From: Brevundimonas viscosa
GTDB taxonomy: Bacteria; Pseudomonadota; Alphaproteobacteria; Caulobacterales; Caulobacteraceae
Assembly: GCF_900116065.1 (NCBI RefSeq)
Contig: NZ_FOZV01000006.1
Span: 1 to 64,000 of the forward strand
Reading direction: 5' to 3'
DNA length: 64,000 bases
Part shown: piece after piece, positions 25,194 through 34,720 of the stretch
Position numbering within the stretch: position 1 is the stretch's first letter
Layout: every line of letters begins with the position of its first letter
Notes under the pieces: generated by a model
What the model was told of the DNA's origin: nothing
The model's database searches: none
What the model saw: the letters and a program-made list of their open reading frames with translations, nothing else
Translations under genes and position numbers: made by a program

Positions 25194-27470
25194 TCAGGCG
25201 GCGATGGAGGCCGCCGCGGCGCCGGGCAGGGTCAGCACCAGTTCGAGCAGTTCCGCCGCTTCGAACGGCTTGGCCAGATGGCGGTCCGCCCCGGCCGCTT
25301 CCGCGGCGGCGATGTGCTCGGCGAGGGCGTTGGCGGTGAGCATGACCACCGGCGTGCGCGGCTGACCCATGGCGGCCTCGTGCAGGCGAATCTCGCGGGT
25401 CGCGGTCAGGCCGTCCATGACGGGCATCTGCATGTCCATCAGGATGACATCGTAGTCTCCGGCCCGCATCGCCTCCAGCGCCTGGGCGCCATCCTCGACG
25501 GAGGTGAGATCGACCTCCGCCTGGGCGAGGATCATCTCGACCACCTTGCGGTTCACCGGGTGATCGTCCGCCATCAGAACGCGAACCGGCCGGTCGATGA
25601 TCGCCGCGGAGGCGTCGGCATGAACGGGCGCGGACGGTGCAGCGGCAGGCCGCAGCGGGATGGTCAGCATGAAGGCCGAGCCGCCGCCGGGCTCGCTCTC
25701 GCAGTCGAGATCGCCGCCCATCATCTCGGCCAGCTGGCGCGAGATGGCGAGGCCGAGGCCGGAGCCTCCGAACTTGCGGGTGATGGCGCCGTCGGCCTGT
25801 TCGAACCGGCTGAACAGGCGGCTGCGGGTGTCGGCGTCGAAGCCGATGCCGGTGTCCTCGATCGAGAACCGCAGCGTCGGTCGGCCCTCGAGATCGGGCC
25901 CGGGGGCGACGGTGAGACAGACGAAGCCCTCGGAGGTGAACTTCACGGCGTTGGAGACGAGGTTGGTCAGGATCTGCTTCAGACGGACCACATCGCCTGC
26001 GATCCAACGGTCCACCGCCGGATCGATCTCAACGAAGAACTGCAGACCCTTGTCGCGGGCCGAGGCCTCGTAGAGCCGCGCGGCCTCCCGCACCGCGCGT
26101 CCCAGGTCGAAGGGCTCCTCGGCCAGCTCCAGCCGTCCGGACTCGACCCGCGCCAGGTCGAGGATATCGCTCAGCAGCACCTGGAGGGTCTGCCCCGATG
26201 ACTGGATCAGCCCGAGCATCTCCTTCTGCATCGGATTGAGGTCGGTGTTGATGAGCGCTTGGGCCACCCCGATCACCCCGTTCAGCGGCGTGCGGATCTC
26301 GTGGCTCATGTTGGCGAGAAACTGGCTCTTGGCGCTGTTCGCCGCCTCAGCCGCGTCGCGGGCCTCGGCGAGGGCGCGGGCGTGGTGCTTGAGTTCGGTG
26401 ATGTCGGTGCACACCGTCACGATGCCGCCAGCCGCCGTGCGCCGGTCCGAGACGCGCAGCCAGCGGTCGCCGGCGATATGCTGCTCCATGGTGCTGGCGA
26501 GGGCCGCCCGGGTGGCCATGCGCTCCGCCACCCAAGCCTCCTCGCGTCCCTTGGCGTCGGCGTACAGGCCTTCGGACAGGCCGATCTGGATGATTTCGCG
26601 GAAGGTCATGCCGGGCTGCAGGTTGGAGGACAGCTCCGGGTTCACCTCGGCGTAACGGCTGTTCCACAGGACCAGGCGGTCGTCGGCGTCGAAGAAGGCC
26701 ATGCCGTCCGGCATGGCGTCGACCGCCTCGCGGATGTGCGCCAGGGCCCCGATCCGCGTCCGCCAGCCGGTCCAGGCGGCCACGCCTGCGGTGGCGAGGA
26801 TGCCGAGGCTGACCAGGGCCAGCACCAGCGACATGACGTGGCTGGACACGGTCCAGCCGCCGTTGCTCACCGGCGCCGGTTCGATGGTCATGGCCGCCAT
26901 CGACACGAAGTGAAGAATGAAGACGCCCGCCGCGGCCGCGGCCGCGGCAGCGATCACCCCGTGACGGCCGCGGCCCGGGAGGAAGACGGTCCCGAGGATG
27001 GCGATCGCAGCTCCGCCGCCGACGCCGAGGCCGGCCAGCGGAAGGTCCCAGATGATCTGCCCCGGCAGCTGCATGCCGGCGACGCCCAGGAAGTGCATCG
27101 CGGCGACGCCCGACAGGCAGAGCGCTGCGGCCAGACCGCGGAACACCGGTCCCTCGCGGGTCAGCCCCACCATGGTCGCGGCCGCGATGCTGACGAACAC
27201 CATGGCCACCGAGGCGAGCGTCAGCCCGATGTCGTAGCGGACGCCGTCCACTTGGTAGCCCTGCATGGCGATGAAGTGGGCGGAAAAGACCGCCAGGCCG
27301 CTGAGGAGGACGCCGAGCGCGGCGCGGCCGCGGTTGATCCGGCCTTGCGGGCCCACGGCTCGCGCTATCAGGTGGGTGGCGGTGCACATGCCGAACAGAC
27401 CGACGACGACCGCGGTCGCGGTCCAGCGCCAGTCATGCTGGAAGGCGATGCAGTAGAGTATGCGGTCCAA
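25194..27470 (-). CDS. MHYT-PAS hybrid sensor histidine kinase with receiver domain
   Basis: A 758-residue membrane sensor. The N-terminal MHYT domain (about 10-215) has repeated AHFIAMQG, MHFLGVAGM and LHFVSMAAM motifs in about seven helices, proposed to sense O2, CO or NO through a metal. A PAS domain (about 250-360) follows, then HisKA with SHEIRTPLNG holding the phospho-accepting His, HATPase_c with NLVSNAVKFT and GGSGLGLAI, and a C-terminal receiver domain with DDHPVN and the phospho-acceptor Asp in VILMDMQMPVMDG. No output domain is present, so it signals to another partner. No cognate regulator is adjacent. Confidence 0.94.
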   Translation of the reverse strand: MDRILYCIAFQHDWRWTATAVVVGLFGMCTATHLIARAVGPQGRINRGRAALGVLLSGLAVFSAHFIAMQGYQVDGVRYDIGLTLASVAMVFVSIAAATMVGLTREGPVFRGLAAALCLSGVAAMHFLGVAGMQLPGQIIWDLPLAGLGVGGGAAIAILGTVFLPGRGRHGVIAAAAAAAAGVFILHFVSMAAMTIEPAPVSNGGWTVSSHVMSLVLALVSLGILATAGVAAWTGWRTRIGALAHIREAVDAMPDGMAFFDADDRLVLWNSRYAEVNPELSSNLQPGMTFREIIQIGLSEGLYADAKGREEAWVAERMATRAALASTMEQHIAGDRWLRVSDRRTAAGGIVTVCTDITELKHHARALAEARDAAEAANSAKSQFLANMSHEIRTPLNGVIGVAQALINTDLNPMQKEMLGLIQSSGQTLQVLLSDILDLARVESGRLELAEEPFDLGRAVREAARLYEASARDKGLQFFVEIDPAVDRWIAGDVVRLKQILTNLVSNAVKFTSEGFVCLTVAPGPDLEGRPTLRFSIEDTGIGFDADTRSRLFSRFEQADGAITRKFGGSGLGLAISRQLAEMMGGDLDCESEPGGGSAFMLTIPLRPAAAPSAPVHADASAAIIDRPVRVLMADDHPVNRKVVEMILAQAEVDLTSVEDGAQALEAMRAGDYDVILMDMQMPVMDGLTATREIRLHEAAMGQPRTPVVMLTANALAEHIAAAEAAGADRHLAKPFEAAELLELVLTLPGAAAASIAA

Positions 27471-27533
27471 CGGCAGCCCCCTTCAACCGGAGAGTATCCG
27501 GCGAAGGGGTGAACAAAGCGTGGGCGTACGTCG

Positions 27534-28154
27534 TCAGGCGCTGGCGGAGACCACGACAACCGCGAATTCCTCGCCCATGACCCGCACCGGATCGATCTGG
27601 CGATCTCCGCGGCGTACCTCGAAGTGCAGGTGGGGGCCGGTGGAGCGGCCGGTCGAGCCGACCAGGCCGATGCGCTCCTCGCCTTCGATGCGGTCGCCGC
27701 TGGCGACGTCCACGCGGCTGAGGTGACCGTAAAGGGTGCTCATACCGTTCGGGTGGCGGATCTCGATGAACCGGCCGTAGCCGCCGGCGTCATAGCCGGT
27801 GCGCAGGACCTCGCCTTCGGCCGCCGAATAGACGCCGGTGCCGCGCGGCGCGGCGATGTCGACGCCCTGGTGGGCCCGGGTGCGGCCGTTCAGCGTGCGC
27901 AAGCCGAAGCGCGAGTTGATGGAGTAGCCCTTCACCGGCTGGATAAAGGCGATCTTGCGGGTCACCGGCCCGGCGGGCTCGGCCACGGCGGTCAGGGGCG
28001 GCGCCTCCGGCGCGGCGACGGACTCATAGGGGATCGGTCCCTCGGAGGCGGGGACGGGGGCGAAGGCCATGGCCATGACGGCGGCGGCGGTGAAACCGGC
28101 CACCTGGCCGGAGTGAATCAGAAACGACCGGGCGGTCGGCAACAGGCGTCGCAT
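27534..28154 (-). CDS. M23 family metallopeptidase (LytM domain)
   Basis: A 206-residue exported peptidase. A signal or membrane anchor at about 12-38 is followed by a short linker and an M23 domain (about 85-200): IQPVKGYSINSRFGLR, then AHQGVDIAA with zinc ligands His and Asp, and STGPHLHFEVR with the catalytic HLH. Both ligand sets are intact, so an active cell-wall endopeptidase is likely. The ATG at 28154 begins MRRLLPTARSFLIHSG, a normal export start; the frame is open further upstream without a good ribosome site. Confidence 0.93.
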   Translation of the reverse strand: MRRLLPTARSFLIHSGQVAGFTAAAVMAMAFAPVPASEGPIPYESVAAPEAPPLTAVAEPAGPVTRKIAFIQPVKGYSINSRFGLRTLNGRTRAHQGVDIAAPRGTGVYSAAEGEVLRTGYDAGGYGRFIEIRHPNGMSTLYGHLSRVDVASGDRIEGEERIGLVGSTGRSTGPHLHFEVRRGDRQIDPVRVMGEEFAVVVVSASA

Positions 28155-28332
28155 GGGCGGCGTCGGCTCCGTGTTCGGCTCGGGCAGAGCAGGGAAGGGA
28201 CGCCCGGTCCCGCCCGTTCGGCGAAACCATGCGAAGGGGAGGTGTGCGTCCCTGGAGCCAGGAACCTGATGGCGGGCCGGGGCGACTTTGGGGCAGTCGG
28301 GGGTGGCAGGTCGTCGCACCCTGGAACCGAAT

Positions 28333-28368
28333 GCAAAAAGGGCGCGAAGCCTGCGGCCGCGCGCCCTT
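28333..28368 (-). terminator. Intrinsic terminator after the GDSL autotransporter
   Basis: On the minus strand GGGCGCG (28366-28360) pairs with CGCGCCC (28346-28340) and is followed by TTTTT (28339-28335), 22 bases past the stop. The plus strand also carries CCCTTTCG, so it may work both ways. The rest of the 234-base gap to 28154 shows nothing clear. Confidence 0.75.
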
Positions 28369-28388
28369 TCGCCAGAATCTTCCGGAGC

Positions 28389-30212
28389 TTACTGCAACGG
28401 CAGGGTGAAGGATATGGCGCCAACATGGCTGTCCGCGGCGTCACCGAAGCGGCCACGGTAGCCGACGGTCATGATCACGGGACCGATGTCGGCGTCGACT
28501 CCGGCCGAGGCCAGCAGCGACCCGCCGAACGGCTCTTCGAAGTCGCGCTCCAGCACTTGGGCCGGGTTGGAGGCGATGCCGACCCGCACCGGGTCGCCGC
28601 CGTCGCTGAGCGTGTCGCGATAGCCGCCCTCCACCCAGAAGCGCATGCCGTCGCCGCCGCCTTCGGCGCGAAGGCCGATCTCGGCCGAGGTTCCGCTGAG
28701 GGTGCGGTCCTCATAGCTGTACTGGGCGGCGATGCCCTGCTCGATGTAGCTGTTCACGTCGGCCGAAACGAAGCTGATCGCGGCGCGCGGCGACAGGGCG
28801 ATGCCGCCCATGTCGAACCAGGTCCCCGCCTGGAGGCGCGCGCCGAAGCTGGCGCCCGAGCTCTGGCCGGAGTGGACGATGGGCGCCAGGGACGTGACCC
28901 GGGTGATGCCGTCGTAGTTGTCGATCGAGCCGCCGACCACGCCGCTGACGAACATGTCGCCCGACCGCCAGCCGCCTGCGAAGTCGACGCCGAAGCTCTG
29001 GACGTCAAAGGCCATCGGCCCCGCCTCGACCTCCGTCGTGCGGAAGCTGGCGGCGATGCCGAACCGCTTGGTGTCGGAGGTGACGTAGTCGAAGCCGACC
29101 CGTCCGCCCCAGCCGGTGGCGTCGGCCGCGGCAACCGGCCCGCGCGCGTCGGTTTCGACGCTGTCGGCGAGCAGGCCGAAGGTCATCTGCATGCCCGGCG
29201 TCCAGGCGGCGCGGCCGGACAGGCCTTCCGAGGCCAGATCCAGCAGGTCCTCGCGCTGGCGGTAGCCCGTTTCAGCCTGGACCGTCGACTGGGCCCCGAG
29301 GTCGCCATAGTACAGATAGTCGTTGGCGAGGGCGGCGATCAGCCGGTGGCCCGCGGCGGTCGGGTGGACGCCGTCCCAGTACAGGTAGCCGTCGGGATTG
29401 GCGCAGACGGTGACGCCGTTGAAACAGGCGTCCTTGACGTTGGTCAGGCCGAAGGCCCCGGGGTTCGCCGCCAGCGGATCACTGATCTTGTAGAGATCCA
29501 TCAGGATGATGTTGGTGTTCGGCTGGGCCGCCGCGGTGGCCGTCATGCTGGTCAGCAGGGCGCCGTTGAAGCTCTGGCCCGCGAAATCGGCCAGCGGCGC
29601 CGCGGGGGCGCCCGGGCCCTGGTTGAATTGCGGCGTGATGCCGAGGCGCGGCAGGTTGGTCACGAGAATGGTCCCCGCCCCGGCCGTCGCGACCTGGTTG
29701 ACGAGGAAGTTGATGTCGCTGACCGCGCCCAGCACGACCGGGCTCATGGCTCCCGTGGGGCTGGGAGAGGCGCCCGCCGCGGGAATGGCCTGGAAGATGT
29801 TGTTGGCGCCTCCGAGGATGCTGACCAGATCGCCGGAGCCGAAGGTTCCGCCGCCGGCGACATAGGCGGCCAGCTGGTTGCGCATGCCCGGCGGCATGGC
29901 GGCGGCGTCGGTGCGCGCGCCGCCGAAAGCGTAGTTGACGCTGCCGGTGACCGGCGCCCCGGCGGTATAGCGGCCGGCGTTGAAGCCGAGCAGTTCGGTG
30001 AACACCGGCCCGTTTGAGAACCGGCCCTGGTAGTAGGGCGGAGAGAGGGGCTGGGCCCCGCCGGTCACGGCGTAGAGGTTGCCGTTGTCGCTCAGGCTGT
30101 CGCCGAAGACGACGAGACGGTTGTAGGTCTGGGCGTTCGCGGCCGAGGCGACCGCGCCCATGGCGGCGACGGCCAGCGCGGCGGCGGCCGCGTTGCGCAG
30201 GAAACGAGACAT
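28389..30212 (-). CDS. GDSL/SGNH esterase autotransporter (EstA-like)
   Basis: A 607-residue outer-membrane enzyme. After a signal peptide (about 1-27, ending ANAQT) the SGNH lipase domain (about 28-330) has block I FGDSLSDNGNLY with the nucleophile Ser, block III LGGANNIFQ and block V WDGVHPTAAGH with catalytic Asp and His. The C-terminal 260 residues alternate hydrophobic and polar residues with many Gly, the pattern of an autotransporter beta-barrel (SFTLPLQ at the end). EstA-type proteins act on lipids or esters at the cell surface. A terminator follows the stop. Confidence 0.93.
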   Translation of the reverse strand: MSRFLRNAAAAALAVAAMGAVASAANAQTYNRLVVFGDSLSDNGNLYAVTGGAQPLSPPYYQGRFSNGPVFTELLGFNAGRYTAGAPVTGSVNYAFGGARTDAAAMPPGMRNQLAAYVAGGGTFGSGDLVSILGGANNIFQAIPAAGASPSPTGAMSPVVLGAVSDINFLVNQVATAGAGTILVTNLPRLGITPQFNQGPGAPAAPLADFAGQSFNGALLTSMTATAAAQPNTNIILMDLYKISDPLAANPGAFGLTNVKDACFNGVTVCANPDGYLYWDGVHPTAAGHRLIAALANDYLYYGDLGAQSTVQAETGYRQREDLLDLASEGLSGRAAWTPGMQMTFGLLADSVETDARGPVAAADATGWGGRVGFDYVTSDTKRFGIAASFRTTEVEAGPMAFDVQSFGVDFAGGWRSGDMFVSGVVGGSIDNYDGITRVTSLAPIVHSGQSSGASFGARLQAGTWFDMGGIALSPRAAISFVSADVNSYIEQGIAAQYSYEDRTLSGTSAEIGLRAEGGGDGMRFWVEGGYRDTLSDGGDPVRVGIASNPAQVLERDFEEPFGGSLLASAGVDADIGPVIMTVGYRGRFGDAADSHVGAISFTLPLQ

Positions 30213-30301
30213 GAAGAACCTCCCTCGGCCGTCGGTTCGCGACCGTTAAGCGTAGTCTGCGCCGGTTCGCGCCGCACGCAAGATGCCGCCGGGGAAGCTT
30301 T

Positions 30302-32194
30302 TCAGTACAACGTCCGGAAGCGAAGCGTTCCGGCCACACCCCTGAGCGCCTGCAGGGCGGCGGGATCGTAGTCACGGTCGACATCGACGATGACGTAGCC
30401 GGTGCGCTCGTCGGTCTTGAGGTGCTGGCCGAGGATGTTCAGCCCCGCCTCGGCCATGGTCCGGTTCAGGTCGGCCAGCACGCCGGGCTGGTTGCGGTGG
30501 ATGTGCAGCAGCCGGTGCGCGCCGGCGACCTCGGCCAGCTGCACGTTGGGCAGATTGACGCAGAAGCTGGTGTCGCCGCGGTTGAGGTAGGCCAGCAGCC
30601 GCTCGGCGGCGAAGGCTCCGATGGCTTCCTGCGCCTCCTCGGTCGAGCCGCCGATGTGCGGGGTGAGGATGACGTTAGGCAGACCGCGCAGCGGGCTGTC
30701 GAACGGATCGGCGTTGGTCGCCGGCTCCTCCGGGAAGACGTCGACGGCCGCGCCGCCGAGGCGGCCGGACCGCAGCGCCGCGGCCAGGGCCTCGACATCG
30801 AGCACATGGCCGCGCGACAGGTTGAGCAGCAGGGCCCCGGGCTTCATGCGCGCCAGTTCGGCGGGGCCGAGCAGGGCCGTGTTCTCGCGGCGGCCGTCGA
30901 CGTGCAGGCTGACCACGTCGGCTTCGGCCAGAAGATCGTCGAGCGAAGGCAGGCGACGGGCGTTGCCGAGCGCCAGCCTCTCGGTGAGGTCGTGGAAGAC
31001 GACCCGCAAGCCCAGCGCTTCGGCCAGCACCGACAGCTGGGAGCCGATAGCGCCGTAGCCGACGATGCCGAGGGTCTTGCCGCGCAGTTCGCGAGCGCCC
31101 GACGCCGACTTGTTCCAGACGCCCCGGTGCATGGCCGCGGACTTGTCGGTCACGTCGCGGAGCAGGGCGATGGTCAGGCCGACCGCCAGCTCCACCACCG
31201 ACCGGGTGTTCGAATAGGGGGCGTTGAACACCGCCACGCCGCGATCCGCCGCCGCCTCGAGGTCGATCTGGTTGGTGCCGATGCAGAAGGCGCCGACGGC
31301 GAGCAGACGGTCCGCGGCGGCGAGGACGCGATCGGTGACCAGGGTCTTTGACCGCACGCCCAGCACGTGCACGCCGCCGATGCGGGCGATCAACTCGTCC
31401 TCGCCCAGCGCGCCGGACGCCGTCTCGACCGAATAGCCTTCCGCCTCCAGCCGGGCGACCGCCGCCGGGTGGACGTTCTCCAGCAGGAGGATGCGCATCC
31501 GGCTGCGGGGATAGGACCAGCGGCCGGCGAGGCCTTCGGCGTGGAGCAGTTCATCGATCGAGGCGACCTCGGCGTCCGCGGCTTCGATCACCGGCGGGCG
31601 GCGCACGATCTCGGTGAAGGCGTAGAAGCGGTCGGCGGCGCCGGCCTGCCGGACCTCCGCATCGGTCCAGCCGTCGCCGACCATGATCAGGGGACGCGGC
31701 AGGTCGAGGCTCTCGATGGCGCGCGCCTTGCCGCCGGCCTCGGCCAACGGATTGGCGGGATCGACCCCGGTCACCCGCCCGGCCGCGTCGTAGACCAGGT
31801 CATTGGCCAGCACCCGGTCGGCCGCCACCCCCAGCCGGGCCGCCACGGGCGCGATGATCTCCCGGAAACCGCCCGAAACGATGACGATCCGGTCGGCGTG
31901 TTCGCGGAAGAAGGCGAGGTTGCGCTGCACCGACAGGGCCAGATCGTCAGCGACGCGCGCCGCGAGGGCCTCGACGTGTCGACGGTGCAGGGGCAGCAGG
32001 GCGAGGCGGCGGCCAAGGGCCTCGCCGAAGCCGATCTCCCCGGCCATGGCCGCGTCGGTGAGCCGGCCCACCTCTTCGCGGATGGCCGCGCCATCGTCGG
32101 CCCCGTCGAGGGCCAGATCGGCCAACGCCTCCAGACTCTCGATCCGCACAAGGGTCGAATCGAAATCGAAAACGAAGCTCGCCGCGTCAGCCAT
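30302..32194 (-). CDS. serA: Fused phosphoserine phosphatase-like HAD and phosphoglycerate dehydrogenase (SerB-SerA)
   Basis: A single 630-residue frame joins two serine-synthesis enzymes. Residues 1 to about 215 are a HAD-IB phosphatase of SerB type: DFDSTLV (motif I), IVSGGF (II), GGKARAIESL (III) and GDGWTDAEV (IV). From about Met233 (MRILLLENVHPAAVARLE) comes SerA: substrate domain, NAD site GIVGYGAIGSQ, the catalytic Arg in LNLSRGHVLD, Glu in FPEEP and His in LTPHIGGST, and a C-terminal ACT domain (HRNQPGVLADLNRTMAEAGL), which normally gives feedback inhibition by serine. It lacks SerC, the middle step. No stop or good ribosome site precedes Met233, so a fusion is favoured. Confidence 0.93.
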   Translation of the reverse strand: MADAASFVFDFDSTLVRIESLEALADLALDGADDGAAIREEVGRLTDAAMAGEIGFGEALGRRLALLPLHRRHVEALAARVADDLALSVQRNLAFFREHADRIVIVSGGFREIIAPVAARLGVAADRVLANDLVYDAAGRVTGVDPANPLAEAGGKARAIESLDLPRPLIMVGDGWTDAEVRQAGAADRFYAFTEIVRRPPVIEAADAEVASIDELLHAEGLAGRWSYPRSRMRILLLENVHPAAVARLEAEGYSVETASGALGEDELIARIGGVHVLGVRSKTLVTDRVLAAADRLLAVGAFCIGTNQIDLEAAADRGVAVFNAPYSNTRSVVELAVGLTIALLRDVTDKSAAMHRGVWNKSASGARELRGKTLGIVGYGAIGSQLSVLAEALGLRVVFHDLTERLALGNARRLPSLDDLLAEADVVSLHVDGRRENTALLGPAELARMKPGALLLNLSRGHVLDVEALAAALRSGRLGGAAVDVFPEEPATNADPFDSPLRGLPNVILTPHIGGSTEEAQEAIGAFAAERLLAYLNRGDTSFCVNLPNVQLAEVAGAHRLLHIHRNQPGVLADLNRTMAEAGLNILGQHLKTDERTGYVIVDVDRDYDPAALQALRGVAGTLRFRTLY

Positions 32195-32242
32195 GGAGCG
32201 ACCTTGGCCGACCTTCGCAGGCGCAGCAATGGCGCCGGGGGC

Positions 32243-33649
32243 TTAGTGGCGGGTCAGACCGCGCAGCTTGCTGTCCGGCCGGCGGGCGTCGAGCGCGGCC
32301 GCGCCGACAGCGGCGGCGATCGTCGCGAGAGCGAGCAGGGCGCCGCCCTCCCGGGCATGGGTGCGGGCGTAGTCGCCGGCGTCACGGGCGTAGAGTCGCG
32401 CCTTGCGGCCGTGCTTCCGCATCGCCTTGCGCGACGAATGACGGGCGTCGTGGAGGATTCGCTCCGAACGGTGACGTGCCTCGTCGCCGATCTCACCGGC
32501 GCGCTCGCCGGCCTCGTGGAGGCCGTGGCGGACCGTCTCGGCGAGATCCTCGATGCGGTCGCGCAGCGCCGCGGTGTCCACCCAGCCGCGCGGGTTCATC
32601 CGCCCGCGCAGGGTTTCGAGCCGCGTCGGCCCGGTACGCTGGTTCAGCAGCAGGGTGGCGAGGCCGACGCCGGCCAGCACGGCCACCACCCCGGCCGTGA
32701 TGCCCGGATGCTTGCGCACTTCGGCAAGGGCGGAGAACTGTCTGACCATCGGATAATGAACCTCTTCGTCCAGGCCGTCCTCGGTCGGGTCGTACAGCCC
32801 GTCGTCGTACGGCTCGTAAGCGGAACGGCGGTCCCGCATCAGGCTAGGAGCGAACCGGGCGAAAAGTGGTTCCGCGACGCCGGGCAGGGCCGCATAGAAG
32901 CTGGCGATCAGCCGTCCGCCGCCGCCCACGGTGATTTCCCGGATCGGATGGCTGGCGCAGTACAGGATGGTGTCGGCGACCACGTGGGTGGCGTAGACCG
33001 GCTGCGGGTTCTGCATCGCCTGGCCGGTCAGGTTGCGGGCGTGCCGGTTGTAGGGCGTGTCGATGGCCGCCGGCTTGACCAGGCTGACGGTGATCGGGGC
33101 CTGCTCGCGCATCAGCTCCATGCGCAGGGCGTTGGTGAAGCCCTTCACCGCGTGCTTGGAGGCCGAATACACCCCCTGAACGGGAATCGGGGCGTCCGAC
33201 AGGATCGAGCCGACATTGATGATCGCGCCGCCGTCCGGTCGCTCGCGCAGGTGCTCGGCGGCCACCAGCGAGCCGTTGACCACGCCCCAGTAGTTGGTCT
33301 CGAACAGGCGGCGCTGGTCCTCGAGCGTGGTCTCGCGGATAGGTCCGAAGATGGAGACGCCGGCGTTGTTCACCCAGGTGTCGAAGCCGCCGAACAGCCG
33401 GCGGCACTTTTCCGCCGCCTCCGCGAGGGCGTCGTAGTCGGCCACGTCGGCGACCGCCCAGGCCACGCGCGCGCCGGTCCCCTGCAACTCCTCGCACAGG
33501 GTTTTCAGGTCGCCCTCGCCGCGCGCGATGAGGAACACGCACGCTCCGGCCCTCGCGGCGCGACGGGCCACCGCCAGGCCGATTCCCGACGTCGCCCCCG
33601 TCACCACGATGGCCTGTTGATTCAGGGGCTTGAGGTTCGCTTTGGTCAT
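32243..33649 (-). CDS. Short-chain dehydrogenase with C-terminal membrane and basic tail
   Basis: A 468-residue SDR oxidoreductase. The Rossmann start is VVTGATSGIGLAVARRAARA (about 16-35), NNAGVSIFG and the catalytic YSASK follow, giving a classical SDR of about 260 residues. The remaining 200 residues are unusual: a helix (GITAGVVAVLAGVGLATLLL, about 318-337), a long Arg/His-rich stretch (SERILHDARHSSRKAMRKHG), and another Ala-rich helix before the C-terminus. The tail could anchor the enzyme at the membrane. Start is the ATG at 33649; a TTG precedes it by one codon. Substrate unknown. Confidence 0.88.
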   Translation of the reverse strand: MTKANLKPLNQQAIVVTGATSGIGLAVARRAARAGACVFLIARGEGDLKTLCEELQGTGARVAWAVADVADYDALAEAAEKCRRLFGGFDTWVNNAGVSIFGPIRETTLEDQRRLFETNYWGVVNGSLVAAEHLRERPDGGAIINVGSILSDAPIPVQGVYSASKHAVKGFTNALRMELMREQAPITVSLVKPAAIDTPYNRHARNLTGQAMQNPQPVYATHVVADTILYCASHPIREITVGGGGRLIASFYAALPGVAEPLFARFAPSLMRDRRSAYEPYDDGLYDPTEDGLDEEVHYPMVRQFSALAEVRKHPGITAGVVAVLAGVGLATLLLNQRTGPTRLETLRGRMNPRGWVDTAALRDRIEDLAETVRHGLHEAGERAGEIGDEARHRSERILHDARHSSRKAMRKHGRKARLYARDAGDYARTHAREGGALLALATIAAAVGAAALDARRPDSKLRGLTRH

Positions 33650-33799
33650 CAAATCGCCGATTGGACAGGCTGGAATCCGAGACGTCCGGAACGGGGTCGC
33701 GACCCCGCCGGTTCCTGCTCTAGCACGCAGGCCTTACCATTCGCGAGCGGCGCGCCTATCTAGCCTCGCTCTCCGATATCGCCCCCTGAAGGATCGCTC

Positions 33800-34717
33800 G
33801 TGACCGATCACGCGCCCGCCGCCGCACCCATCGACAACCTCGCCGCCGCCTTCCAGATCGAGGGCTGGCCGGTGCGCGGCCGCCTGGTGCGGCTGGGCGA
33901 GGCCATCGACGCCATCCTCTCGGCCCACGCCTATCCTGAGCCGGTCGCCGGCCTGCTCGGCGAAGCCTGCGCCCTGGCGGCCCTCGTCGGCTCCAGCCTC
34001 AAGTTCGACGGGCGGCTGATCGTGCAGGCCCAGGGCGACGGACCGGTCCGCTACGTGGTGGCCGACTACGACACCGCCGGCCATCTGCGCGGCTATTGCC
34101 GGTACGATCCGGACGAGGTGGAGGCCGTGTCGCAAGGCTTCGCCCGGCCGGGGGCGAAGACCCTGCTGGGGAAGGGCGTGTTCGTCATGACCCTGGACCG
34201 CGGCCCCGACTTCGAGCGCACCCAGGGCATCACGCCCATCGAGGGCGAGAGCCTGTCGCTTGCCGCCGAGCACTATTTCGAGCAGTCGGAACAGGTGCCG
34301 ACCAAGGTGCGTCTGGCGGTCGGAACCGTGAGCAGCGGTTACGGCCCCAGCTGGCGGGCCGGCGGGGCGCTGATCCAGCTGATCGCGGGCGATGCGGCCC
34401 GCGGTTCGACCGAGGACGTCTGGGACCGCTCCCGCGCCCTGTTCCAGACGCTTGGCGACGACGAGCTGGTCGATCCGACCATCTCGCCGGAGACCCTGCT
34501 GTTCCGCCTGTTCCACGAGGACGGTGTGCGGCTGGAGGACGCTCGCCCGCTGAAGGCCCAGTGCCGCTGCTCGAAAGACCGCATCGCCGCGGTGCTCACC
34601 TCGTTCAGCGAGGAGGACCGCGCCGGCATGGTCGAGGACGACGGCAAGATCCGGGTGACCTGCGAATACTGCGCCTCGGTCTACGAGCTGGAGCCGGCGG
34701 AGATCGGCGAGGGCTGA
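33800..34717 (+). CDS. hslO: Hsp33 redox-activated chaperone
   Basis: A 305-residue Hsp33, a holdase switched on by oxidation. The N-terminal domain has DGRLIVQAQGDGPVRYVVAD and HYFEQSEQVPTKVRLAVG; the C-terminal zinc switch is the four-cysteine set CRCSKDR and CEYC. Start is GTG 33800 with AAGGA 5 bases upstream. It converges with the CPBP gene, with 3 bases between stops. Confidence 0.97.
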   Translation: MTDHAPAAAPIDNLAAAFQIEGWPVRGRLVRLGEAIDAILSAHAYPEPVAGLLGEACALAALVGSSLKFDGRLIVQAQGDGPVRYVVADYDTAGHLRGYCRYDPDEVEAVSQGFARPGAKTLLGKGVFVMTLDRGPDFERTQGITPIEGESLSLAAEHYFEQSEQVPTKVRLAVGTVSSGYGPSWRAGGALIQLIAGDAARGSTEDVWDRSRALFQTLGDDELVDPTISPETLLFRLFHEDGVRLEDARPLKAQCRCSKDRIAAVLTSFSEEDRAGMVEDDGKIRVTCEYCASVYELEPAEIGEG

Positions 34718-34720
34718 ACC

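Noticed and set aside
31306-31498. A separate serA gene beginning at Met233 of the SerB-SerA frame
   Set aside because: No stop codon separates the two parts and no ribosome-binding sequence stands before that ATG; fusion is simpler, although an internal start is not excluded.
27624-33763. Plus-strand frames of about 800 codons opposite the autotransporter, SerB-SerA and SDR genes
   Set aside because: Low-complexity Gly/Ala/Arg/Val/Asp/His protein typical of shadow frames at this GC level; the minus-strand genes have complete motifs.
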